Source: Chloroflexota bacterium | GTDB lineage: Bacteria; Chloroflexota; Anaerolineae; Anaerolineales; UBA4823 | Assembly: GCA_029782365.1 (NCBI GenBank) | Contig: JAKOUW010000096.1 | Location: 424,467 to 488,466 of the forward strand | Direction: 5' to 3' | DNA: 64,000 nucleotides | Shown here: in pieces, positions 1 through 7,815 of the stretch | Layout of the letters: every line of letters begins with the position of its first letter | Position numbering within the stretch: position 1 is the stretch's first letter | Program-made: the position numbers and the translations under genes | The notes under the pieces: model-generated | Databases searched by the model: none | What the model saw: the letters and a program-made list of their open reading frames with translations, nothing else | What the model was told of the DNA's origin: nothing

Positions 1-2
1 AC

Positions 3-308
3 TTATTCGACACCACTCAAATCCTGGTTACAACCAAAGATATTAACGCCTCCGAACGACCATTTTCGTGGTCTAAGCCAAGGCATCTTTACCGACCACA
101 GGTTCGTATGATTTTTGTTCAGAAGGAAGAAACTCGTGGCAAAGCGAAGGCAGCCTGGTTTAATTTAATTGCTCAGGACATTGATGGTAAACCTTACACT
201 TTAGTCAGCGAAATCCATTCCTATACGGCGGCGCATACCTTACAGAATGAAATCGAGCAGTTTTGGTCTTTACACCACAGTCACACTCCTGGTGAATTCC
301 AAACTTGA
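3..308 (+). CDS. C-terminal end of a hypothetical protein, cut by the window edge
   Basis: The reading frame is open from the first bases of the window to the TGA at 306-308, so this is the last ~101 codons of a gene that starts upstream. An internal ATG at 108 would give only 66 residues and has no ribosome binding site, so I treat it as internal. The visible protein is polar, with no membrane segment or catalytic motif that I recognise; the stretch HTLQNEIEQFW looks like a terminal helix. It is followed by a 124-base gap before surE, with which it is co-directional. No function is proposed. Confidence 0.55.
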   Translation, partial: LFDTTQILVTTKDINASERPFSWSKPRHLYRPQVRMIFVQKEETRGKAKAAWFNLIAQDIDGKPYTLVSEIHSYTAAHTLQNEIEQFWSLHHSHTPGEFQT

Positions 309-432
309 TGCAGTTTCCCCAACCTTAACCTCCCCTTGACAATCTGTTAACACCCTGTTCACCTGCCATAAATCACAGGTGATATGATTTGATTCATGAA
401 ACATCTTACAACAAGACAAGAGAGAATTAGAA

Positions 433-1269
433 ATGCACATTTTAGTAACAAACGATGATGGTGTCACCGCGCCGGGCCTGCTTGCCCTGGCAGAAGAAAT
501 GAGCAAAATAGGAAATGTAAGCATCCTGGCGCCCGATCACAACTGGTCGGCTTCCGGACATGTGAAAACGCTGGATCGCCCTTTGCGGATCAAGGAGGTT
601 CGCCTGAGCGAACAAATAACCGCTTGGGCGAGCGATGGCGCCCCTTCCGATTGTGTCGCCCTGGCCGTGAACGGCTTTCTGAAAGAAAAAGTTAACCTGG
701 TGGTTTCCGGCATCAACCCTTTTGCTAACCTGGGCCATGATGTCACCTATTCTGGAACTGTAACCGCTGCGATGGAGGCCACGATTTGGGGCTACCCGGC
801 TGTTGCCGTGTCGCTCGAATCCCCCGAAAATCTGGTTGGACCAGCCGATTATCGCTCTGCCTCCTGGGCCGCAGGCGTGGTTGCCAGATCAGTCAACCAT
901 TATGGTCTGCCGCCGAATGTTCTTTTAAATGTCAATGTCCCTTATTTGCCATTGAATGAAATACAAGGTCTTCGCGTGACCCGCCAGGGATTGCGCGTCT
1001 ATCACGATAAGATGGATATGCGCCTTGACCCTCGCGGCCGCCCCTATTATTGGACAGCCGGGGATGTGCCAACCGGTTTGCCAGAACGGGGCACCGATAT
1101 CGGCGTGCTCGCTGAAGGCTTCGTGAGCGTTACTCCCATTCAGTTGGATCTCACCGCATACCATGCGATTCCAGACTTGAATGCCTGGGACTGGGAGCAG
1201 GAGCCAATCCACCCACAAGGATTAACGCTGCAAAAGAATCACAAACTGGTTGAAGACCACAAAGTGTGA
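433..1269 (+). CDS. surE: 5'/3'-nucleotidase SurE
   Basis: SurE is a metal-dependent nucleoside monophosphate phosphatase (survival protein E) of the cytoplasm. The N-terminus ILVTNDDG carries the paired Asp that bind the divalent metal; the family's NWSASGH segment (about residues 36-42) and the VSGIN/GHDVTYSGTV segment (about 92-108) complete the active site. At 278 residues it is slightly longer than the usual ~250-260. The start ATG follows a purine-rich AAGAGAGAATTAGAA. A TATGAT sequence at 383-388 is a possible -10 element. A clear hairpin terminator follows, so the gene is probably transcribed alone. Identity is confident; the substrate range cannot be read from the sequence. Confidence 0.95.
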   Translation: MHILVTNDDGVTAPGLLALAEEMSKIGNVSILAPDHNWSASGHVKTLDRPLRIKEVRLSEQITAWASDGAPSDCVALAVNGFLKEKVNLVVSGINPFANLGHDVTYSGTVTAAMEATIWGYPAVAVSLESPENLVGPADYRSASWAAGVVARSVNHYGLPPNVLLNVNVPYLPLNEIQGLRVTRQGLRVYHDKMDMRLDPRGRPYYWTAGDVPTGLPERGTDIGVLAEGFVSVTPIQLDLTAYHAIPDLNAWDWEQEPIHPQGLTLQKNHKLVEDHKV

Positions 1270-1323
1270 TCAGGATTAATGCTTTTCTTCCTTCTGACGA
1301 TCGAAAAAATTAAGACTTCTCCG

Positions 1324-1345
1324 GCCCTCCCAAAGGGCTTTTTCT
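1324..1345 (+). terminator. Rho-independent terminator after surE
   Basis: A GCCCT / AGGGC stem (1324-1328 and 1334-1338) with a five-base loop is followed directly by TTTTTC. It lies 55 bases after the surE stop codon. Confidence 0.75.
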
Positions 1346-1412
1346 TTCTTATTATGTTTTGTAACCCGTGCAAATTACATGCAATTTTTATGTACTTAAG
1401 GTTAGTTTTAAC

Positions 1413-1418
1413 TATAAT
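1413..1418 (+). promoter_or_regulatory. TATAAT -10 element, probably driving a leaderless mRNA
   Basis: A perfect TATAAT ends six bases before the ATG at 1425. Transcription would be expected to begin at or within a base or two of that ATG, giving an mRNA with no 5' leader. There is no convincing -35 and no Shine-Dalgarno sequence. The same arrangement recurs at 31359 and 39315. Confidence 0.55.
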
Positions 1419-1424
1419 CAAAGT

Positions 1425-4334
1425 ATGCGGGCAATTCGTGAACTATTTTCCCGTTCTAATATCCTGGAGTCGCCCATTCTGGTGCGCCTTTGGCAGCATG
1501 TTAAATCCCCAGATTTTTCGAACCAGGAGGAGTTGTCTCGGGCGGCAGCTTTTGTCAACAACTTGGATTTGATGATCATCCTCGTGATGATCGTCAGTGG
1601 CCTGTGCCTGATTCCGCTGTTCGCTATCGATAAGTGGTTATCTTGGGCGATCGTTGTTTCCATCTTGGGCGTGGCAGGGTTGTCGCGTTTTTTCTTATTC
1701 CAGGGTCGGCTTGCCTTAGCGCGCAACATGATTGTTTACACCACCTGGCTGATTTTCCAGGGAATAGCACTTTTCTCTGGAGGTGTAACCAGTCCAATCG
1801 CAATTGCCATTTCTGCCGCTACGATCATTGCCGCCATGCTGCTCGAATTTCGCCAGGCACTCATCATGGTGATCCTGAGCTGTCTTGCCAGTTTTACTGC
1901 TGTGCTTCTGCAGATCTTCAACATCACTCTGCCTGTGACTTTTGTATTTTCGCCAATTTCCGCTTGGCTTTGGTACTCTTTATCACTCATATTCGTGTTC
2001 GCTTCAATCGCTCTGATTATTCACAACTTAAACAACGCGCTGTCAGCAGCTCAAAAACAGAGCGAAGCCCGTTTGCAGGCCGAAGCCACACTCCGCCAGA
2101 GTGAAGAGCGGCTTCGCCAGGCAATAAACCTGGCAGGTATGGGTGTCTGGAATTGGGATCTGGTTACAGATCAGGTGGAATTCACCAACGAGATGTTTAA
2201 AATTTATGGAATAGCGCCCGGAGATTTCACCGGCCGCGGCGCAGATTACTTGAACTTTACCCATCCCGATGACGCCCACATCCAAAGGGAGAATATCCGC
2301 CGTGATGTAGAAAACGCCAGTCTCTACGTTCAAAACAACCATTTGACATCAGATGCCCGGCCCGATCCCAAGGAATATAGGATCATCCGCACAGATGGGG
2401 CAGTGCGCTGGGTGCGGGGAGATGCCGTCGAGATCGTCGATTCAAATGGTAAGATCACAGCCATGCACGGCATTCTTTGGGATATCACCGATAGCAAAAT
2501 CGCAACGATCAATTTGCAAGAGAGCGAACTGCGGTTCCGCTCGCTGATCGAACATGCGCCAATGGCCATCATCCTGTCACGCTCAGGCGCTTGCCTGTAT
2601 GCCAATCCCAGGTTCGTCGAGATATTCGGTTGGGCGGATGCCAAAGAATTGGAAGGTTATCCGGTCTTCCAATTCTTTGCTCCAGAATATCAGGCAGCCA
2701 GCCTGGAGCGCGCTGAGCGCTGCAAACAGGGTTTAGCGGAATCGAATGAATTTCTTGCAATGGCTATACGCAAATCGGGCGAATCTTTCCCAATTTTGGT
2801 TTCGCTGTCCGAAGTCAAACTAAGCGATGGCGATGTTGTCCTTTCATTTATAACCGATATTAGCGAACGTCTGCGTACAGAAAACATGCTCCGTGAATCT
2901 CAATCCACCTTAAATGCCATCATGGACAGCACCAACGACTTGATCTGGTCGGTTGAACCGCAGAATTACGGTTTGCTGACCTTTAATCAAAGTCTAGTCA
3001 ATTATTTCCAGAAAAAACGCGGGGTGACCATCCACGCTGGTATGCGGCCCGAAGATCTGTTTCCTGATCCGGAATATATCCACAAGTGGCAAAATTATTA
3101 CTTGCAGGCCTTGAACACCGGCCCATTCTCGGTCGAATACCGCACATTCAGCGGTTCGAATGTTCTCCAATTGAGTTTTAATCTGCTCGCTCGGAAAGGT
3201 GTTGTGTTTGGTATCTCGGTGTTCGGCAAAGATATCACAGATATCAAACTCCATGAAGCTGAACTGGAGGCCATCGCCAGTCTAAGCGCTGCTCTTCGCA
3301 GCGCTCCAGACCGGGCTTCCATGCTGCCTGTCCTGGTGGAAAAATTGAGCCAGGTGTTGAACTGCCTTTCTGTATCGGTCGAAATTATTGACCCAGACAC
3401 CCAGGAAGCGGTCGTTGAGGCCGCCCACGGTGCATGGCTGCCGATGTTGGGCTCCCGCCAGCCTCCTGGCACTGGGCTGAATGAAGTGATCCGCAAGACT
3501 CGCCAACCCTACTTTAGCAATAATATTGGGGTTGATACGCGACGCTCCCAGGCCTTCTACCATCCGGAGAATATTCGCTCCGGAGCTGGCGTCCCGCTCA
3601 TTGCCCAGGATGAACTCATCGGCTATTTGTGGATGGGACGCAGCGACGATATCCAGGATATTGATTTGCGCCTTTTGACCGCGATCGCTGATATGGCCGC
3701 AAATGCGATCCACCGCACAACATTGCACGAGCGTACCCAGCAAAATGCTCTCGATTTGGCCAGAGCATATGAATCTACCCTCGAAGGTTGGGCGCGCGCC
3801 TTGGAACTGCGCGACCATGAAACGGAAGGTCATTCAAATCGCGTCACAGACATGACAGTTCGATTGGCGCGCCGCTTCGGCATACCGGATGGCGAACTGC
3901 TGCAAATACGCAGGGGCGCACTCCTGCACGATATCGGCAAAATGGGCATACCAGATATGATTTTGCATAAGCCTGGCCCTCTTACCAGCGAGGAATGGGA
4001 AATTATGCGCCGCCACCCAGAATATGCCTACAATTTGTTATATGATATTGAGCACTTGCGCCCTGCGCTGGATATTCCGTACTGCCACCACGAAAAATGG
4101 GATGGCTCTGGATATCCACGCAGCTTAAGAGGTGAAGAAATTCCCTTGGCGGCGCGCTTGTTCGCCGTGGTGGACGTGTGGGATGCACTGCGCACCAACC
4201 GCCCTTACCGGCCCGCCTGGCCTGTGGACAAGGCACGCGCCTATATCATTTCCCAGGCTGGCGCGCATTTCGACCCAAGAATTGTTCCAGTTTTCTTGGA
4301 TGAATTAGATCACCAGCCGGTTGAATTGATTTAA
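1425..4334 (+). CDS. Membrane-bound PAS/GAF sensor HD-GYP phosphodiesterase
   Basis: Likely c-di-GMP phosphodiesterase. From the N-terminus of the 969-residue protein: a cluster of about five membrane helices (roughly 40-195), a coiled coil rich in Gln/Glu/Arg, three PAS domains (about 225-350, 365-490, 490-610), a GAF domain (about 613-765) and an HD-GYP domain (about 784-969). The catalytic signatures are intact: HDIGKMGIPD near 835, HHEKWDGSGYP near 890 and DVWDALRTNRPYRP. The frame stays open to 1368, but ATG 1425 is preferred because TATAAT lies six bases upstream and the extra 19 residues look like translated noncoding DNA. A close relative of its HD-GYP module occurs at 47462. The signal sensed by the PAS/GAF domains is unknown. 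Confidence 0.9.
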   Translation: MRAIRELFSRSNILESPILVRLWQHVKSPDFSNQEELSRAAAFVNNLDLMIILVMIVSGLCLIPLFAIDKWLSWAIVVSILGVAGLSRFFLFQGRLALARNMIVYTTWLIFQGIALFSGGVTSPIAIAISAATIIAAMLLEFRQALIMVILSCLASFTAVLLQIFNITLPVTFVFSPISAWLWYSLSLIFVFASIALIIHNLNNALSAAQKQSEARLQAEATLRQSEERLRQAINLAGMGVWNWDLVTDQVEFTNEMFKIYGIAPGDFTGRGADYLNFTHPDDAHIQRENIRRDVENASLYVQNNHLTSDARPDPKEYRIIRTDGAVRWVRGDAVEIVDSNGKITAMHGILWDITDSKIATINLQESELRFRSLIEHAPMAIILSRSGACLYANPRFVEIFGWADAKELEGYPVFQFFAPEYQAASLERAERCKQGLAESNEFLAMAIRKSGESFPILVSLSEVKLSDGDVVLSFITDISERLRTENMLRESQSTLNAIMDSTNDLIWSVEPQNYGLLTFNQSLVNYFQKKRGVTIHAGMRPEDLFPDPEYIHKWQNYYLQALNTGPFSVEYRTFSGSNVLQLSFNLLARKGVVFGISVFGKDITDIKLHEAELEAIASLSAALRSAPDRASMLPVLVEKLSQVLNCLSVSVEIIDPDTQEAVVEAAHGAWLPMLGSRQPPGTGLNEVIRKTRQPYFSNNIGVDTRRSQAFYHPENIRSGAGVPLIAQDELIGYLWMGRSDDIQDIDLRLLTAIADMAANAIHRTTLHERTQQNALDLARAYESTLEGWARALELRDHETEGHSNRVTDMTVRLARRFGIPDGELLQIRRGALLHDIGKMGIPDMILHKPGPLTSEEWEIMRRHPEYAYNLLYDIEHLRPALDIPYCHHEKWDGSGYPRSLRGEEIPLAARLFAVVDVWDALRTNRPYRPAWPVDKARAYIISQAGAHFDPRIVPVFLDELDHQPVELI

Positions 4335-4557
4335 GCCCCCGCATAGATTCCCAGCACAGGTTGTAACCAGCACCCAGCATCATTGATGATGATTGCTGAT
4401 CGCCCTGGTTTACTTTCGCCTGAATCCGCTCCTTTGCTCCTGTTTTTCTTAGGCGCTGCGCAAGCCCTGCGTGTACCTGTTGGCACAACCATCCGTCAGG
4501 AGACAAATTATGTTATGCTTGTGCTGAGACTGAATCGATTAGGCTCGACGCATACGT

Positions 4558-6429
4558 ATGTTACCCACATCAATGAACCACCAAGAAAAAAACCTTCAGC
4601 GCAAGATTCGACGCATCGAATCCCGCCGCCTACAATGTGAAGCCGTCAGCAGAACCTTTTCCTGGCTGCGATTGACTGTTGTCTTGCTGGGTGGAGTTCT
4701 AACCTGGGTTTCAGGCGTGCAGTTTGGTCCTCCTGGCGCCTGGGCGGTGTTTATTTTCTTTCTCTTTGTGTTCGTTGTGATCGTCTCTCTCCACCGGCGG
4801 ATCGATCGTTGGCAGTTGAAATTTTCCCTTTGGCGCAGCCTGCAAACCGAGCAGTTAGCCCGCCTGACTCTGGATTGGGTTCGTGTTCCCGCCCCTGCCG
4901 CCCCTTCGCCTGCGTTGACGCCTCTGGCCGTGGATTTAGATTTGACCGGTGAGCGATCTCTCCATCACTTGCTGGATATGGCTGTCACCCGTCAGGGCAG
5001 CTTACGCCTCGCCGAGTGGCTGACAGCTGGCGCGCCTGATCTTTCTATGCTGAATTCCCGCCAGCGGTTAGTGTCTGAGCTGAAGGCGATGCCGCGCTTC
5101 AGCCAGCGTTTTATCCTTTCATACCGTTTGGTTTCACAGGAACCTCTGGACGCCGATCACTTGCTCGCCTGGCTGCACACTCCGTTGCAATCCAACACAC
5201 TCAACAAGTTTCTCCCCCTCGCCAGCGCATTGGCTGGGTTAAACCTGGCATTCTTCTTGTTGAATCTTGCCGGCTATCTTCCAGCCTTTTGGCTGCTCTC
5301 TGGGCTTGCCTACCTTGGGCTGTATATCGCCAGCCAGCGTGTAATTGGGGGTTTTTTAGATTCCGTACTGCGACTGGACCAGGCTTTGGAACGATTTCAT
5401 CCCCTCTTGCTTTTTATCGAGCGCAGCAATCTCGGTCGATCGCCGCAGCTTGCAGAGCTGTGTGCGCCTTTCATCCGTGGAAATAATCGCCCTTCGATTG
5501 TTCTGCGGCAGGTAAAATGGATTACAGCCGCCGTCGGTCTGCGGATGAACCCGGTGTTGGGTTTTATCTTGAACATGATTGTTCCGTGGGATTTTTGGGT
5601 TGCCTGGTTGGCAGCAAGTCAGCGAACACGATTGTCACGCTTGCTCCCCTCTTGGCTGGATTGCTTCCACGACCTGGAAGCGCTGATCTCCTTGGGTAAT
5701 TTCGCGCACCACCACCCAGATTATGCATTTCCGGATATTTCTTTCCGATCCTCAGAGCAACCTGTGTTTTCTACCCGTCAGATGGGGCATCCTTTGCTCT
5801 CAGCGCGCCACCGAGTACCCAACGACTTTCATGCCCGCCAGTTGGGCGAAATCCAGTTGATCACCGGTTCGAACATGGCAGGTAAAAGCACATTTATTCG
5901 CGCCATCGGGATCAACATGTGCCTTGCGTTTGCCGGCGGGCCTGTGTGCGCCGCATCATTGACAGCCATCCCTTTTCGGTTGTACACCTGCATTCGGGTG
6001 ACCGATTCGCTCGCCGATGGTTTTTCATACTTTTACGCTGAAGTCAGGCGGCTCAAAGGTTTGTTGGATGCAGTTTTCCTCCAAGAAAAAAGTCCGCATC
6101 CTCCTCTGAAAGAAGGGTTTCCGGTGCTCTACCTGATTGACGAGATTTTCCGGGGAACGAACAACCGCGAACGCCTGGCTGGCAGCCGTGCTTTTGTCAA
6201 GGCGTTGATTGGTTCCCAGGCTCTGGGCTTCATCGCCACCCATGATCTGGAACTTGCCGCCTTCGCGGAAAGCTATACCCAGGTGCACAATTTTCATTTC
6301 CGCGATACGGTCCAGGATGGTAAACTGGCCTTTGATTTTCTCATCCGCCCTGGGCCAAGTCCTACCACCAATGCCTTGAGGATCATGGCCCTTGAAGGGC
6401 TGCCTGTGGAAAACCCTGAATCCCCATGA
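4558..6429 (+). CDS. Membrane-anchored MutS-like ATPase
   Basis: The C-terminal half is a MutS domain V ATPase: Walker A GSNMAGKST near residue 437, Walker B YLIDEIFRGTNN near 524 and the H-loop ATHDLELA near 560. The N-terminal half lacks the MutS mismatch-binding and connector domains. It has instead two hydrophobic blocks, each long enough for two membrane helices (about 38-78 and 220-260), separated by a helical region that resembles the MutS lever/clamp. At 623 residues it is shorter than MutS (~850) or MutS2 (~780). A role in mismatch repair should not be assumed. Two starts are possible, ATG 4558 or ATG 4573; neither has a strong SD. It converges on the next gene with eight bases between the stop codons. 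Confidence 0.75.
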   Translation: MLPTSMNHQEKNLQRKIRRIESRRLQCEAVSRTFSWLRLTVVLLGGVLTWVSGVQFGPPGAWAVFIFFLFVFVVIVSLHRRIDRWQLKFSLWRSLQTEQLARLTLDWVRVPAPAAPSPALTPLAVDLDLTGERSLHHLLDMAVTRQGSLRLAEWLTAGAPDLSMLNSRQRLVSELKAMPRFSQRFILSYRLVSQEPLDADHLLAWLHTPLQSNTLNKFLPLASALAGLNLAFFLLNLAGYLPAFWLLSGLAYLGLYIASQRVIGGFLDSVLRLDQALERFHPLLLFIERSNLGRSPQLAELCAPFIRGNNRPSIVLRQVKWITAAVGLRMNPVLGFILNMIVPWDFWVAWLAASQRTRLSRLLPSWLDCFHDLEALISLGNFAHHHPDYAFPDISFRSSEQPVFSTRQMGHPLLSARHRVPNDFHARQLGEIQLITGSNMAGKSTFIRAIGINMCLAFAGGPVCAASLTAIPFRLYTCIRVTDSLADGFSYFYAEVRRLKGLLDAVFLQEKSPHPPLKEGFPVLYLIDEIFRGTNNRERLAGSRAFVKALIGSQALGFIATHDLELAAFAESYTQVHNFHFRDTVQDGKLAFDFLIRPGPSPTTNALRIMALEGLPVENPESP

Positions 6430-6437
6430 TGGCTTGT

Positions 6438-7607
6438 TCAGCGCGGCGGCGCGTTCCTTAAATACGTATCATAAAATTGAATCGTGCGCGACATCGCCAG
6501 GTTGAAATCCTGGGATAGATTGTGATCATCGCCTTCGTATTGATAAAATTCCACTGGCAGACCGAGTGCAGTCATATCCTGGTAAAGTTTTAGAGAGAAA
6601 TTGAGAGGCACCTCACTGTCTGCTGTGCCGTGGTGAAGCTGCAGAGGACCGGAAATATCCGCCAGGTACGAATTCGCTGAGATGCCACTCCAAAATACCG
6701 GATTATCCTGCGGCGAACCGTATAACGTGATCCAGTTCCGCCAGCCGCGGTTAGCGCCCGGCGTGCTTTCTGGCGTTTCCGGAATCGGCGTAGGGATCGC
6801 CCCTTTTGCCCGCCAACAGCAAAGCATATCCGCATACGACCCTACCACGCCTGCCCAGATCACCCCGGCGCGAATGTCGGGGGTGATCACCATTGCTCTC
6901 AGCGTCAGGTAACCGCCCATCGAATGCCCCCACATACCGATGCGCTGTGGATCAACAAAAGGTTCCTGTTTCAACGATGCCACTGCATTGAGTACATCCG
7001 CCAGGTAACCGGGGTCGCTGTACGCCCCACGCGCCTCACCCTCCGAGCGATCATGCCCCCGGTAGTCGATACGAAAAACCACATAACCTTGCTGCGCCAG
7101 GTTATCCACGTAAGCTATATAGCGCTCCGTCGTTTTGTACACGGCAGGCGGAATATACCCGTGGTTAAACACAATTGCCGGGTAACCTGCCGGTGGCATG
7201 GCAGCAAACGGCACAGTCAGCAGCCCATAAATTTTTAATCCCTCGGACATGTAATATGCGTAATAACGGTAATAATTTGCTCCTGCTTCCAACGTTTGTT
7301 CAATCACAATTGGACTGCCCGGGTAGGGAGTCTGTCGTTCCGCCCGGATGTCCATCGGATTCAAGGTTGGGGTTGCGGTGTTCGTTGGAGAAGGAGTCGG
7401 GGTTATGCTCGCGGTTGGGGATGGCGTTTGGCTGGGGGTGAGTGTCGCTGTGAGTCTTTGGGTGGCAGGCTCCGGGCTGGCGCTGGCCTCTGCAGGCGGA
7501 TTCACCGGCGTGCTTCCCGACGATTTGCTGCTTGGCGCAGGCTCTTGGCAAGCAATCAACAAAAGAACAGCGGTGATCAAGTATATAGTTTTTATGGAAT
7601 ATTTCAT
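6438..7607 (-). CDS. Lipoprotein alpha/beta hydrolase (S9 / dienelactone hydrolase-like)
   Basis: A type II signal peptide with lipobox LLIAC places Cys20 as the lipidated residue. A disordered linker of Pro, Thr and Ser (about residues 22-85) follows, typical of Chloroflexota surface lipoproteins. The catalytic domain has the nucleophile elbow GHSMGG, an oxyanion segment VFNHGY, an acid in HHGTADSEVP and a histidine in EGDDHN, so the Ser-Asp-His triad is complete. The closest families are prolyl-oligopeptidase-type peptidases and esterases; the substrate could be a peptide, an ester or an acylated sugar. The 389-residue length fits a single-domain hydrolase plus linker. It appears monocistronic and faces the MutS-like gene. 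Confidence 0.82.
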   Translation of the reverse strand: MKYSIKTIYLITAVLLLIACQEPAPSSKSSGSTPVNPPAEASASPEPATQRLTATLTPSQTPSPTASITPTPSPTNTATPTLNPMDIRAERQTPYPGSPIVIEQTLEAGANYYRYYAYYMSEGLKIYGLLTVPFAAMPPAGYPAIVFNHGYIPPAVYKTTERYIAYVDNLAQQGYVVFRIDYRGHDRSEGEARGAYSDPGYLADVLNAVASLKQEPFVDPQRIGMWGHSMGGYLTLRAMVITPDIRAGVIWAGVVGSYADMLCCWRAKGAIPTPIPETPESTPGANRGWRNWITLYGSPQDNPVFWSGISANSYLADISGPLQLHHGTADSEVPLNFSLKLYQDMTALGLPVEFYQYEGDDHNLSQDFNLAMSRTIQFYDTYLRNAPPR

Positions 7608-7672
7608 TTCTGTTCTAAGACCGTCACAGTGGTTCGAGAGTAATACTACCTCAAAATAAATGTCTGATCAAG

Positions 7673-7771
7673 TTACCGAAAGAACCAACTTAGAATCAAA
7701 TCGAACAGATATATAATCACAATGAAGATGACCTGCAACAGCGCCTGAGCAATTCTTCTCAACTTTCTCAT
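7673..7771 (-). CDS. Possible 32-residue single-pass membrane peptide
   Basis: This short ORF lies in the gap between two divergent genes. Its product starts MRKLRRIAQ, a positively charged segment, and continues with about 20 almost uninterrupted hydrophobic residues ending WFFR, the shape of a small membrane peptide. No ribosome binding site precedes the ATG and no promoter is obvious, so it may be chance. No family is recognised. Confidence 0.25.
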   Translation of the reverse strand: MRKLRRIAQALLQVIFIVIIYLFDLILSWFFR

Positions 7772-7815
7772 CTATGAACACGGCGTGGTAGAATTTCACT
7801 TGAGGAAACAGCATA

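Noticed and set aside
336-341. TTGACA before surE as a -35 element
   Set aside because: The nearest -10-like sequence (TATGAT at 383) is about 41 bases away, far beyond a normal spacer.
4360-4400. CATCATTGATGATG palindrome after the HD-GYP gene
   Set aside because: No T-tract follows and the stem is short; terminator function is not supported.
4383-4640. 85-residue plus-strand ORF before the MutS-like gene
   Set aside because: It overlaps the start of the MutS-like gene in another frame and has no SD.
7712-7748. TATAAT followed by an ATG with an eight-codon ORF
   Set aside because: The ORF is too short to claim and the -10-like string is in an AT-rich patch with no other signal.
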